Origin: Paraglaciecola hydrolytica
Lineage (GTDB): Bacteria > Pseudomonadota > Gammaproteobacteria > Enterobacterales > Alteromonadaceae
Assembly: GCF_001565895.1 (NCBI RefSeq)
Contig: NZ_LSNE01000006.1
Coordinates: 128,965 to 192,964, forward strand
Length of the DNA stretch: 64,000 nucleotides
Direction: 5' to 3'
Shown one piece after another: positions 17,714 to 27,126 of the stretch; the stretch's first letter is position 1; the number at the start of each line of letters is the position of its first letter. The notes under the pieces were generated by a model. The model had not been told where the DNA came from. It saw nothing but the letters and a program-made list of their open reading frames with translations, and made no database searches. The translations under genes were made by a program, and so were the position numbers.

Positions 17714-20452
17714 TTATAACATCGATTTTAGACGTTCATAAAGCTGTTTATCTTTAGGTGATTTGGCCGTTATTTGTTTTAATAAATTGCCGGCATTTTT
17801 GCTATCGTTCAACTTGATATAATTTTCAACTAAGTGAAATTGTATTTCTATATTATCTGGTAGTAATTCGTTTGCCTTTTTAATGTAAACGAAGGAGTCC
17901 ATTGGCTTATCTTGTTTAAACAAGCTCCAACCCAGGGTATCAAGTACAAAAGGAGAGGTCGTGTTTTGTTCCAGAGCTTTAGTTGCAACCTCATATGCTC
18001 GTTGGTATTTTCCCATTTTAATTAGCAGGTTGGCATAATTGTTTAATGTAGTGAACTGTTCTGGATGGGCTTCTAATATAGACTCATAATATTTAGCGGA
18101 CTTGTCAAATAAGTCATTATTAGCCGTATATTCAGCTACATAATGGGTCTCTACAAATGGTGAAGGCAACTTCAATAACTCTTGCTCTAGATAAATTGCA
18201 CCTTCAGCTGGGCGTTTTAATGCCTGTAGCGCTCTGGCTAACATTTTAGCCAACTCAAAGCTAGGAGTAGATTGATAGAATGCTGCTAAGTCTTTGACTG
18301 CGATATCATATTGCCGCTCTGCAAGTGCTAATTCACCGGTGAGCAGTTTCAGATTTGGACTAGTTGGATTCTCAAGTCTGTAAGCTGCAATTTTCTTTTT
18401 TGCATCATCAATTTTATTATTGTTTAACAGAAGTCTGGTGTTTTTGAATTCCAAAGTAGGTTCATTCGGAAATATGGATAGAGCTTCTTTACTTTTTTCA
18501 AGTGCCAATGGGTATTGATTCGAGCTAGCTAATGCTTCAACTAGCTGTATCCAGGCATTTATCATTTTATTATTGGTTTGCACTATTAAATTGAAGGATT
18601 TAGCTGCGTTTATATACTGCTTGGTTTGCATATATAAATTACCTAAAGCAAACGATATGCGAATATCCTGAGGATTCTCCAGTGGCTTAAGTAATTCAAT
18701 AGCTTCTCTTAATTTTCCTTGTTGTTGAAAAAGTAAAGCGAGACCGATATTTAACGTAACAGGTTTCTCAGTGGTGGAATCTTTTATTTGCTTTGTCAGG
18801 AAGTTCTCTAGCTCTTTTTCCTGATTTTTATCAATCATTACATTCATGAATTCAATAAGATACTGTAAATTTTCTGGCTGTGAGGCAATAATGCTCTTGC
18901 CTAATTTGGCGGACTCATCAAAATTTTTGTCCTTTGCGTACATAAGCATTAAAAATCGTTTAGAGCTGACTAAATTACTATCAAATTCTAAACTTTTTGT
19001 TAATAAAGGCTGTGCTTTTTCTGGCTGCTCCAACTGCAAGTAGATGTAAGCCTCAAGGCTTAAACCATTTGCGGGATTGATTTTTTGATATTGTCTTGCG
19101 GTATCAAGTGCTTTTTCAATTTCCTTATTTTGTACATATGCTTGAGACAACAGCATCCAGGCTTCTTCAGATTTAGGATCTTTTTCGATAACTTTTTTTA
19201 ATGTTTCAATCCCATCAAAATCATTATCAGACAACTGTACAAACCCTTGTTGCAACAAACCTTCGACATTTTCTGAATTTAAGTTATTTGATTTATCAAA
19301 AAACTCTTTAGCTTGAGATATGTTTCCCTTGCTGAAAGATTGCTTAGCAACTTCTGAATAAATGGATGCCATAATTTCTGGCTCTGCATAAAAGTCATTT
19401 ATTAATTCAAGAGCTTCATTGGTATAACCAAGTCGCAATTTGACCTCTATTAAAAGCGTTCTACCGACATGGTTCTTAGGCAAGTTGCCTATAATTTTAT
19501 TTAGATGCCTATAGGCGGTTTCCAACCTGTCTATTTTATAAGCACTAACGCCGGCAATTAAATTTGAATAGGTATTGTCTATACCATTTTGAGTCGCTTT
19601 TTCTGCACTTGAAAATGCTTGGGAGAATTTTTCTTGCTTAAAATTTACTTGCGCCATTAAAAAATTTGAATAGACATTATTGGGATTTAATTCCAACAGT
19701 TTTTTTACGAGTATCTCAGCTTGGTCTAACTGATTAGCTAAAATTTGCACTTCTGCTAGCTTAAAATAGGTAAAGTAATAATTTGGAGCAATAGAAATGG
19801 CTTCTTCAAAGGAATGTATTGCTTTTTCAAAGCGCCCCTGTTGAGCATGAATAAGACCGACAAGTATGTTTTTTTCCAGATTCTGCTCGTTGGGATTTTG
19901 AAAGGAGTTGGCGATTTGCAAAGCTGCGTCATTGTTCCCAGCTGCAAATTCAGCATAACTGCGGGCAATTAATAGGTCGTCAGCAACCAACACATTTTCA
20001 GGTAGCTTTATAGAAGCTGAATCTGAGTTAGACTTTAGTTGAGATAAATAAATATAGAGATTGATAATACTGTTGGATTTTAATGTAGCATCCTGCAAAG
20101 CCTCAGATTTAATTAATACTCTATCGAAATCATTTTGATAAAAAATTGCTTTGAAGATTAAGGGCTCGGTTTCACTAAGGGGGTAGCCTAGTTCTCTTGC
20201 GCGGACTAATTCTTTTTCCGCATCTGAATAGTTGCTGGCTAATAAATATACCTTGCCCAGTTCAAATCTGGCTTTAGCATTTTGTGGGTTATCATTTACC
20301 GCATTTTTTAGATCTATTGCAGCACTATTGAATTCGTTTTCTGCGACTTTTTTTTCTGCACTTAACATGAGCTCTTCTAAGCTTTTTTGCCCACAAGCAC
20401 TTAATGTAAGTAATAAAACTGAGATCACTGTAAATTTTATAAACAAACGCAT
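17714..20452 (-). CDS. prsT: PEP-CTERM system TPR-repeat lipoprotein PrsT
   Basis: I place the ATG at 20452 because AAGGAG lies six bases upstream and a classic lipoprotein signal follows. Hydrophobic residues 5-16 lead to LSAC with the lipidated Cys20. The longer frame to 20530 would bury this signal. The mature 890-odd residues are almost entirely TPR-like helix pairs, with many A/G-x-x-Y-P/N repeats, as in the long PrsT proteins of exosortase-A loci. Residues after Cys20 (GQKS) do not show a clear inner-membrane retention signal. It is a likely periplasmic scaffold for polysaccharide or PEP-CTERM export. It heads the nine-gene minus-strand run. Confidence 0.9.
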   Translation of the reverse strand: MRLFIKFTVISVLLLTLSACGQKSLEELMLSAEKKVAENEFNSAAIDLKNAVNDNPQNAKARFELGKVYLLASNYSDAEKELVRARELGYPLSETEPLIFKAIFYQNDFDRVLIKSEALQDATLKSNSIINLYIYLSQLKSNSDSASIKLPENVLVADDLLIARSYAEFAAGNNDAALQIANSFQNPNEQNLEKNILVGLIHAQQGRFEKAIHSFEEAISIAPNYYFTYFKLAEVQILANQLDQAEILVKKLLELNPNNVYSNFLMAQVNFKQEKFSQAFSSAEKATQNGIDNTYSNLIAGVSAYKIDRLETAYRHLNKIIGNLPKNHVGRTLLIEVKLRLGYTNEALELINDFYAEPEIMASIYSEVAKQSFSKGNISQAKEFFDKSNNLNSENVEGLLQQGFVQLSDNDFDGIETLKKVIEKDPKSEEAWMLLSQAYVQNKEIEKALDTARQYQKINPANGLSLEAYIYLQLEQPEKAQPLLTKSLEFDSNLVSSKRFLMLMYAKDKNFDESAKLGKSIIASQPENLQYLIEFMNVMIDKNQEKELENFLTKQIKDSTTEKPVTLNIGLALLFQQQGKLREAIELLKPLENPQDIRISFALGNLYMQTKQYINAAKSFNLIVQTNNKMINAWIQLVEALASSNQYPLALEKSKEALSIFPNEPTLEFKNTRLLLNNNKIDDAKKKIAAYRLENPTSPNLKLLTGELALAERQYDIAVKDLAAFYQSTPSFELAKMLARALQALKRPAEGAIYLEQELLKLPSPFVETHYVAEYTANNDLFDKSAKYYESILEAHPEQFTTLNNYANLLIKMGKYQRAYEVATKALEQNTTSPFVLDTLGWSLFKQDKPMDSFVYIKKANELLPDNIEIQFHLVENYIKLNDSKNAGNLLKQITAKSPKDKQLYERLKSML

Positions 20453-20594
20453 AATTTCTCCTTTCGCAAAAACCGATGTTATACAACAACGATTGGATAC
20501 TAGCGACAACAATCTCTTTGACGTAAACATCGTCGCACCAACCTATACTTTATGTTGTATAGATTAGTAACACAATATTCAATTGATAAAGGAT

Positions 20595-22232
20595 TTAAGA
20601 CTTGATGTTATGGGGAGAATATCGACCTGGATGGAGAATATTATTTGGATCGAGAGACTCCTTGATTAATTTTACTGTTTGCCAGAATACAGGCTTAAAA
20701 TCCATTTTTTGTTGCTGGCCTGTATTGAGTCTATAAGGGACAAAACCAAACTCCAGTCCTGCATTGATAAGTTCATTTAGGCAAGAGTGGGCTGCATCGC
20801 AGGCGTCTTTGTCTTCTAGATTGAATACAATAGGCACAGTTGCATCAATGCAATCGTGGCGTAAATTTGTAAATGTAATTAAGGGCTCTATCTGATATTT
20901 GGGGCATATTGTACGAACAAATTGAATGAAGTTTTCAAGACTCGCAGTTTTCATTGGGATCAACGGGGCATACCATAATAATCCACAACCATCTTTTGCA
21001 GGATTAAGGAGGATTGATTTGTCTGGAAATACCCTTGGGTTTCGCCAATATGCTAGTGGCAAAGCAATCTGATTGGGTTTACCAAGCATGATATCTGTGC
21101 CTTCTTGTAAAGATTTCATTTGCTCACGCAATGTTGTTAATATTTCTATTTGTGGAAGTGGAAGACTCAGAACCCTATTTACAAACTTCATAAGTAAACT
21201 ATCTGAAAAATAGACCGTTCCCAGATTATTTGCTCTTTTAAGAATGAATTTTTTTGTCGCTTGAACTATTTTACTATCGCCGTAAATTGAACCTACAATC
21301 ATCCATTCTGGTAATTGATTAGATTTGGCCAATTGCAATACTTGTTGTTCTGTCATTGTTGCGTGAGTTGCTGGGCCATTAGGGTTCTTGCTCGTCATAG
21401 AAACAAGTCTGCGGCGATCCATTAAATTAATGGAGCCCACAGTTCCCTCGAATTGTTGTAATGTATCTCTAATTAATTCGATAGCATTGGGAAAATTGGA
21501 ATGATTGGGTACTTTGATATAAAAACTACAAAAATTTTTAGGTAAAGGGGCTAAACGAATAGTCATTTCTGACACTATCCCTAAGTTACTTTGCGAAAAA
21601 ATACCGTCTAAATATGGTCCTAATCCCCATTTGAATGTTTTATCTATGAAGTCTTCTTTACTGCTATCTAAGGCTGAAATTGCCGATTCATAACGTGTTT
21701 CACAATGTTCTGGATGTGGAATGTAAGCTTTTAGTGCATTTACTGCTGCAAAATGATCGGTTCTTGGTGTGATCCCATAACCCCGCTCTAAGGCATTACT
21801 AACTATTGAGCAGCTTGGACCAGCTCCGGTAACAGGTGTCATATATGGCCAGTTGTTTTTTGATAAAAATTCGTATAGATCTTGTTGCGTTACACCAGGC
21901 TGCAGCGTGATTAATCCCAACTTTTTATCAGTGGATGTAATTTTTTTCAGCTTGCTTAAGTCTAAAACTACTTTGGGTTTACTACTAGATTGAAATTGAA
22001 AAGAGCCATAACCCCAATTTTTGCCAGAACTAATGGGATAGATGCAAAAGCTATAACGATTAGCTAAGGTCAATAACTTTCCAATGACACTTTCATCTAA
22101 CACGATAACGGCTGCATCAATTACAAGCTGTGGTGAAAAAGTGGTTTGTCCATAGTTTTGGCTTGCTGCCGCTGTATCCAAAATTAGAACTTTTTTATTG
22201 TCCAATTCGGTTGTTAATAATTCTGACAGCAT
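20595..22232 (-). CDS. FAD-binding oxidoreductase, vanillyl-alcohol-oxidase / p-cresol-methylhydroxylase type
   Basis: The protein has 545 residues from an ATG preceded by GCAGGAG six bases upstream; a TTG five codons earlier is less likely. The N-terminal FAD-binding domain carries PISSGKNWGYG near residues 65-75 and TLQPGVTQQDLYEFL near 110-125. The isoalloxazine-side block with NALERGYGITP near 150 is typical of the VAO/PCMH family. Members oxidise phenolic or other alcohol and amine substrates, often with covalent FAD. The linking residue and substrate cannot be read from the sequence. Its place between the PEP-CTERM gene and prsT is unusual. There is no signal peptide, so the location is cytoplasmic. 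Confidence 0.8.
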   Translation of the reverse strand: MLSELLTTELDNKKVLILDTAAASQNYGQTTFSPQLVIDAAVIVLDESVIGKLLTLANRYSFCIYPISSGKNWGYGSFQFQSSSKPKVVLDLSKLKKITSTDKKLGLITLQPGVTQQDLYEFLSKNNWPYMTPVTGAGPSCSIVSNALERGYGITPRTDHFAAVNALKAYIPHPEHCETRYESAISALDSSKEDFIDKTFKWGLGPYLDGIFSQSNLGIVSEMTIRLAPLPKNFCSFYIKVPNHSNFPNAIELIRDTLQQFEGTVGSINLMDRRRLVSMTSKNPNGPATHATMTEQQVLQLAKSNQLPEWMIVGSIYGDSKIVQATKKFILKRANNLGTVYFSDSLLMKFVNRVLSLPLPQIEILTTLREQMKSLQEGTDIMLGKPNQIALPLAYWRNPRVFPDKSILLNPAKDGCGLLWYAPLIPMKTASLENFIQFVRTICPKYQIEPLITFTNLRHDCIDATVPIVFNLEDKDACDAAHSCLNELINAGLEFGFVPYRLNTGQQQKMDFKPVFWQTVKLIKESLDPNNILHPGRYSPHNIKS

Positions 22233-22329
22233 GAGTTGCTCCTGCAAAAAGATTTTAACGCAAACTCTAAAATAAACGTTTTGAAAAAGATATGAATAAT
22301 ATGTTCTCTTAATAAGCTATTTAACAGGC

Positions 22330-22357
22330 AAAAAAAAGGCCGACTAAAAGTCGGCCT
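22330..22357 (-). terminator. Rho-independent terminator of the PEP-CTERM gene
   Basis: A perfect nine-base stem AGGCCGACT / AGTCGGCCT (22337-22345 with 22349-22357) and a three-base loop are followed in the minus-strand transcript by eight U's. It lies 17 bases past the stop at 22374, so the PEP-CTERM gene is a single-gene transcript. Confidence 0.9.
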
Positions 22358-22373
22358 AGAATTACTTTACTAT

Positions 22374-23219
22374 TTACTTCTTGAAACGTCTGCTAAATCC
22401 GATACCAACCAAGCCTAAACCTAGTAAAGCTAAACCAGCTGGAGCAGGAACTGGAGGTGGTGGACGTTTATCTAAACCAACTACGATATTATCAAACTCA
22501 CCAGCAACACCACTAGTTTTTACAACAAATTTGTTAAATGATTCTGCAGGGCTGAAGTCTATATTAACATAAACGTTAGAGCCATCACCAGTTTGATCGC
22601 CTGAAGTACCACTATTAGCAGTTAATAACTCTTGACCTGTGATACTTTTAACTAAAACATTATCTGAATAAAATTCAAAGGTATTATAGGTATCAACTGA
22701 ACCCCAGTAAAAGCCTAAATAGTTAATAAATGATCCCGCTAAGCTTGGTACTAAACCACCAATACCTGCTAAAAACCCGGTGTAGTCGATCGATACAGAA
22801 CTTGTGCCTGAACCATTGTTTGTGGTGTAGCCATAACAAGTCGTATCACCTGCTGGCGCAGCTGCAACACTTGCCACACTACCTGTTCTAACACCTAACG
22901 AACCTGCAGGGGCCGCCACAATACCTAGCGGAGAGTTAATTGCACAACCTGTTGAGGCTCCTGCAATATTATAATCAGTGTTATTGTCTGAACCGAAAGG
23001 TTGAACAGCAGTAGCTACATCAAATGTTTCAATAAAATAACCCAGACTTGGATCATTAATCATATTGTCAGCAGGAACAAAGCTACTTGTTTTGTTTGAA
23101 CCATCAGTTGCAGCTTGACCACCGAAACTAATTGTTGCTGCACTTGCTGAACCAGCCATTGCCATTGCAAGTACTAAACTTGCTGAGAACACTTTTGATT
23201 TGTTAAATAAATTTTTCAT
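22374..23219 (-). CDS. PEP-CTERM sorting-domain surface protein
   Basis: The 281-residue precursor has a Sec signal peptide (residues 1-27, cleavage after ASA) and a C-terminal exosortase signal: VPAP at 257-260, a glycine/leucine-rich membrane helix at 261-275, and the basic tail SRRFKK. The usual Pro-Glu-Pro is Pro-Ala-Pro here. Between these lies a beta-rich, Gly/Ser/Thr/Asn-rich body with two Cys residues and the segment GFYWGSVDTYNTF, shared with some exosortase-dependent surface proteins. It would be exported, cleaved by an exosortase and probably linked to or retained with the polysaccharide. AAAGGA precedes the ATG. It has its own sigma-54 promoter and terminator. Confidence 0.9.
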   Translation of the reverse strand: MKNLFNKSKVFSASLVLAMAMAGSASAATISFGGQAATDGSNKTSSFVPADNMINDPSLGYFIETFDVATAVQPFGSDNNTDYNIAGASTGCAINSPLGIVAAPAGSLGVRTGSVASVAAAPAGDTTCYGYTTNNGSGTSSVSIDYTGFLAGIGGLVPSLAGSFINYLGFYWGSVDTYNTFEFYSDNVLVKSITGQELLTANSGTSGDQTGDGSNVYVNIDFSPAESFNKFVVKTSGVAGEFDNIVVGLDKRPPPPVPAPAGLALLGLGLVGIGFSRRFKK

Positions 23220-23263
23220 CGTCTTATCCTTTGATTGGGGAATTTACATCTACGAATGATAAA

Positions 23264-23278
23264 GCATTGTTCGTGCCA
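23264..23278 (-). promoter_or_regulatory. Sigma-54 promoter of the PEP-CTERM gene
   Basis: On the minus strand the sequence reads TGGCACGAACAATGC. This matches the consensus TGGCACG-N4-TTGC at all but one position, with the required GG-N10-GC spacing. The start at 23219 lies about 45 bases downstream of the minus-12 GC, leaving room for a short leader and the AAAGGA site. PEP-CTERM genes are known in other bacteria to be controlled by RpoN together with the PrsK/PrsR pair. Confidence 0.85.
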
Positions 23279-23409
23279 AAAAAATAATATCTTTATTTTT
23301 CAATTGGTTGTGTATTTTGGTGAAATGCATCTAAAAGTGATTGTAAAGAAATTCGACAAAAATATAAGTTGCTGATGGGTAAAAACTGTCTTCATTATGC
23401 ACTCAAAAG

Positions 23410-24228
23410 CTAAGCTTTCTTTTTAAATTGGATTTCTATACGTTTTTCGATGTGGTGTAACATTTTTTTAAATCCTGGACTCAAACCTTCCATTAATAAT
23501 TTTCTACTTATGTAATAAGGGGCTCGTTTACCATGATATTCGACAACTGGGCCGACTTGCTGAAATGGTATGCCTACAAAACGTAAGCTGCGTGCAAGTC
23601 TAGGCTCCATCATCACAAAACAGTGATGTATATCATGATGAAGTGTAATCGATGCCGCAGAAAGATATAATCCAACCGCGATAAATGGAAAACACCTTAG
23701 TTCCCTTTCAGAGTAACTATGTTCGTTAATTGCACCTGTTGCAGAGCCACTAAATTTATCCGCAGCACGTTTTCTGAATTGTGCTGGGATGGCTAATCTG
23801 GATATTTCACATATATGTTCTCTGGGAAAATCACTGGGGTGCACACTTTTTTCATCAATTGAGCTAATACAATACTTTTCAATGGGTAACAGTTGTTCTG
23901 CGCTTTGTGTTCTTACAATTCTTACTGTTCCGGCATATGATCCTGTTGGGATATGTTTAATTAAACAATGTGTTGAGTGCCCATCAAAATCATCAGTTTC
24001 TTGAGAGTTGCTTCTTAAGTCTTCAAAGTTTAACTCTTCGCAATATACATTGTGCCTAATCTTATATGACTCTGCTTGAAGTTCAGGAGTAAACGCGACT
24101 ACTGGTTGCAGATATTCTGAAAAATGCTGAGAAATTTGATTAGCTTGTCGGCTCACCACAAAATTCAGCATTTTTTTAATCAATACGCCAATTATGGGTT
24201 TATCTGCATATTTTCTCAGGTTTTTCAT
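23410..24228 (-). CDS. PEP-CTERM/exosortase system-associated acyltransferase
   Basis: The 272-residue protein has the fold of autoinducer-synthase/FeeM-type N-acyl transferases. Visible blocks are ESYKIRHNVYCEELNFE near residues 54-70, the DFDGHSTH turn, TVRIVR near 100, and the EISRLAIP strand near 138. Exosortase loci often carry this type, thought to make an acylated small molecule or acylate a locus component; no substrate is proven. It has no signal peptide. It starts three bases after the stop of the patatin-like gene, whose last codons contain its GTGGAT ribosome-binding region, so the two genes are coupled. Confidence 0.88.
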   Translation of the reverse strand: MKNLRKYADKPIIGVLIKKMLNFVVSRQANQISQHFSEYLQPVVAFTPELQAESYKIRHNVYCEELNFEDLRSNSQETDDFDGHSTHCLIKHIPTGSYAGTVRIVRTQSAEQLLPIEKYCISSIDEKSVHPSDFPREHICEISRLAIPAQFRKRAADKFSGSATGAINEHSYSERELRCFPFIAVGLYLSAASITLHHDIHHCFVMMEPRLARSLRFVGIPFQQVGPVVEYHGKRAPYYISRKLLMEGLSPGFKKMLHHIEKRIEIQFKKKA

Positions 24229-24231
24229 TGC

Positions 24232-25092
24232 TTATGATCCACTAAAACTAACGTTGGGGACATTTTTATCTCTTTTATGATCAGACAAACGTTTAGGTAC
24301 AAACTCCAAAGCTGTCTCATACCCGACTTTAAATAGTTGTTCTTTTTGCTCAAGAGATACATTGAAATCAACCGGAGAAAGTACGCCAGTATTGACTACT
24401 ATAGTATTCTGCCAATGATTGTCGTGCACATATTCTCTTGACATAGCGGTCATAAAAGTTCTTATCAGCATCATCACATATTGCTTAATTGGCAACCAAC
24501 TTTTTTTGAATTTAGGTTCGCTGACTTGATCGCTTTTTAATCTGAAGCAAATAATCTTAGTGCCATCACCGGCCCAATCATTATAAAGCGCATCTTCTGA
24601 TAATATCGCCCCATCAACTAAAATGTGACTTCCATAGCTTTGGAAACTAAAAAAAAGGGGAATTGACATTGAAAACCGAACGGCTTTTGACACTTTTAGT
24701 TTGGGAGAAGTTGTTTTATTAAAAATTACAGGCCCACCACCGTTTACGTCAGTTGCTAATATATGTAAATCTTTTTCGATATCGTCAAATGTGGCTCCAT
24801 TTAACAGTTTATCCATCCACTTTTCGAATTTATCACCAGAACACAATCCGCCCTGAGTAATTAACCTAATAAGAGAAAACCCTCGGAATTCTCTAAAATC
24901 AGTATCTAAGGCTAGCTGTTTTATTTCTTCCAGTGGCATGCCAGAACAGTAAAGCGAAGAAACAATTGATCCGCCAGATACTCCTACTATATGTTTGAAT
25001 TCAATGTTCAGTACATCGAGCGCTTTTAGAATGCCAATATGAGCTGATAATCTAGTTCCTCCCCCTGAAAAAATAGGTACAATTTTACTCAT
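24232..25092 (-). CDS. Patatin-like phospholipase family protein
   Basis: This 286-residue serine lipase has the patatin catalytic parts in order. The oxyanion loop GGGTRLSAH is at 10-18, the nucleophile elbow GVSGG at 37-41 (Ser39), and the catalytic Asp in LVDGAILS is near residue 185. Patatins hydrolyse phospholipid or lysophospholipid acyl chains. There is no signal peptide, so it acts in the cytoplasm or at the inner membrane. It sits directly before the exosortase-associated acyltransferase with a three-base gap, so it may release the fatty acid that the acyltransferase uses. That link is inference. Confidence 0.87.
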   Translation of the reverse strand: MSKIVPIFSGGGTRLSAHIGILKALDVLNIEFKHIVGVSGGSIVSSLYCSGMPLEEIKQLALDTDFREFRGFSLIRLITQGGLCSGDKFEKWMDKLLNGATFDDIEKDLHILATDVNGGGPVIFNKTTSPKLKVSKAVRFSMSIPLFFSFQSYGSHILVDGAILSEDALYNDWAGDGTKIICFRLKSDQVSEPKFKKSWLPIKQYVMMLIRTFMTAMSREYVHDNHWQNTIVVNTGVLSPVDFNVSLEQKEQLFKVGYETALEFVPKRLSDHKRDKNVPNVSFSGS

Positions 25093-25177
25093 AGTAAAAC
25101 AATCCTACGCATCATGTTTTCCTTAATTAACAACAATATCGAGTTTATTATCGTCCAGAACTAGCTAAAGTAAAATT

Positions 25178-25930
25178 TCACAATAAAAACCGTTGATAAA
25201 TTAAACCAAGATATTCATGAATCGCGCGCTCACTTCTATATAAACTGAGAGCATTGGGTAAGCCAAGGCTAAATTCAATTTTTCGACGGCTAAAATGTTC
25301 GACTGGTACAGGTATTACGTCTATCCCAAGAGTTGAAAAATAGGCTACGGCCCTAGGTAAATGACTCGCTGATGTAACTAAAGCGATCTTTTTTCCATCG
25401 AGAATTGACACTAAAGCAGAGACTTCGGTTTCAGTACTTCTTCCTTTTGCAATTGTAAAAATATCCTCTGCCGGCACACCGAATTTTTCAAAGAACTGTT
25501 TGTTGTGCATAGCTTGTGCGATTTTGTCATTGTGACCAAGAACGTCTCCTGCTAAATATATAGGCAAAGGATAGGCTTGATACATCATTGCAGTATGCAT
25601 ATTTCGTTGCAAAGAACAGTTAGGCCAGCGCGAAACAAAAGGAAGTTCTTCATCCTCAAAATAGTTGCAGGCAAGTACCACTATAGCTTGTGCATCTCGC
25701 CATGTTTTTGACTCGATATTGATGACGGGATATTGATCTTCCAAAGGTTTAACTAATCTGACACTGGGATATGTCATGCTGCATAAAAAAAACCACACAA
25801 TTGGAATAAAAGATAAATATTTAAAAAGTTTTTTGCGTGAGCTAAAAACGCCAATCGAAACGATAAGTAAGTAAAAAACGGGCGCATGAACTAAGGGAGA
25901 GCTTAGCACTGACGCTATTTGAGCAAGCAT
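25178..25930 (-). CDS. YdcF/ElyC-like DUF218 membrane protein
   Basis: The protein has 250 residues. Two hydrophobic N-terminal helices (about 15-33 and 37-54) are followed by the DUF218 domain, with DAQAIVVLACNY near 79-90, GRSTETEVSAL near 162-172 and TSASHLPRAVAYF near 186-198. The His and Arg of the last motif are conserved in the family. Relatives such as ElyC affect envelope or lipid-carrier metabolism, and this one sits in a polysaccharide locus, so a role in undecaprenyl-linked glycan homeostasis is plausible. AAGG lies nine bases upstream of the ATG. The biochemical activity is not established in the family. Confidence 0.82.
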   Translation of the reverse strand: MLAQIASVLSSPLVHAPVFYLLIVSIGVFSSRKKLFKYLSFIPIVWFFLCSMTYPSVRLVKPLEDQYPVINIESKTWRDAQAIVVLACNYFEDEELPFVSRWPNCSLQRNMHTAMMYQAYPLPIYLAGDVLGHNDKIAQAMHNKQFFEKFGVPAEDIFTIAKGRSTETEVSALVSILDGKKIALVTSASHLPRAVAYFSTLGIDVIPVPVEHFSRRKIEFSLGLPNALSLYRSERAIHEYLGLIYQRFLL

Positions 25931-25999
25931 AATTAACAGCCTTAGTTAACAAAATCTAGTGGACGTAGTGTGTAAAACGATTTTACTAATCATACGTAA

Positions 26000-27013
26000 C
26001 TATCCGTAAAATTTTTTATACCAACTAACAAATTGGCCTATGCCATCAACTAAATTGGTTGATGGGTTGTATCCAACATCAATATTGAGCGCGGATACAT
26101 CAGCATAAGTATCCGGTACATCACCAGCTTGCATTGGTAGTAGATTTTTTTGTGCTGTTTTTCCTAGTGCGGTTTCGAGAGTTTCAATAAATTCTAATAA
26201 ATTGACTGGAGTTTGCGCACCAATATTATAAATTTTCCAGGGGGCTTTGCTGGTACTGGGATCAGGGTGTTGACCATTCCAAGCCTTGTTACCGCAAACA
26301 TTTTGATCCAATGACAATATGATGCCTTTTACGATGTCATCAATGTAAGTAAAGTCTCTGCGGTGGTTACCAAAATTATAAACATCGATAGCTTGATTTT
26401 TTAGTATGGCTTGAGTGAATTTAAACAAGGCCATATCAGGTCTACCCCATGGGCCGTAAACGGTGAAAAAGCGCAAGCCAGTGGTTGGTAGCTCATATAA
26501 ATGACTATAAGTATGTGCCATCAACTCATTTGCTTTTTTACTTGCTGCATATAAAGAGACGGGATGATCTACATTATCTTTAACGGAAAAGGGCATAGCT
26601 TCATTGGCACCATATACTGAACTTGATGAAGCATAAACAAGATGTTGTACTTTATGATGACGGCAGCCTTCTAATATGTTCATGAAACCAACGATGTTAC
26701 TGTCGATATAGGCATGAGGATTTTCGATCGAATACCTAACACCTGCCTGAGCAGCAAGATGGATGACTTTATCAAACTGTTGTTCAGCAAAAAGAGTCTC
26801 CATTGCTGAGCGTTCGGCAATATCCATTTTAATAAAGGTAAATAAATGGGCATCCTTGTGTATGGCAAGCTCTTGTAAACGCCCTTGTTTTAATTTGATG
26901 TCGTAATAATCATTGATATTGTCTATCCCAACAACAGTATCTCCTCTACTAATGAGGTAGTTGGCAACGTGGAAACCAATAAATCCCGCGACACCGGTTA
27001 CTAAAACTTTCAT
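26000..27013 (-). CDS. NAD-dependent epimerase, UDP-glucuronate 4-epimerase-like
   Basis: This short-chain dehydrogenase-type sugar-nucleotide epimerase has 337 residues. The NAD-binding TGVAGFIGFHVANYL is at 6-20, and NINDYYDIKLKQGRL after strand two is a signature of UDP-glucuronate/galacturonate epimerases. The catalytic Ser/Tyr/Lys are in SSSSVYG and YAASKKAN near 125-160, and a substrate-binding RFFTVYGPWGRPDMA block lies near 180. It would supply a uronic-acid precursor for the locus polysaccharide. A strong AAAGGAT precedes the ATG. It is monocistronic on the minus strand and divergent from the protease gene. Confidence 0.9.
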   Translation of the reverse strand: MKVLVTGVAGFIGFHVANYLISRGDTVVGIDNINDYYDIKLKQGRLQELAIHKDAHLFTFIKMDIAERSAMETLFAEQQFDKVIHLAAQAGVRYSIENPHAYIDSNIVGFMNILEGCRHHKVQHLVYASSSSVYGANEAMPFSVKDNVDHPVSLYAASKKANELMAHTYSHLYELPTTGLRFFTVYGPWGRPDMALFKFTQAILKNQAIDVYNFGNHRRDFTYIDDIVKGIILSLDQNVCGNKAWNGQHPDPSTSKAPWKIYNIGAQTPVNLLEFIETLETALGKTAQKNLLPMQAGDVPDTYADVSALNIDVGYNPSTNLVDGIGQFVSWYKKFYG

Positions 27014-27126
27014 TAAATATCCTTTAGAGTAATTCTTGTAACATAGTTTTTATAACAATAATAAAGTCTGCTGGCGGTGACTATGTATATTTGTCATTAT
27101 ATTTATTGATTACAACTAGAAAAGTG

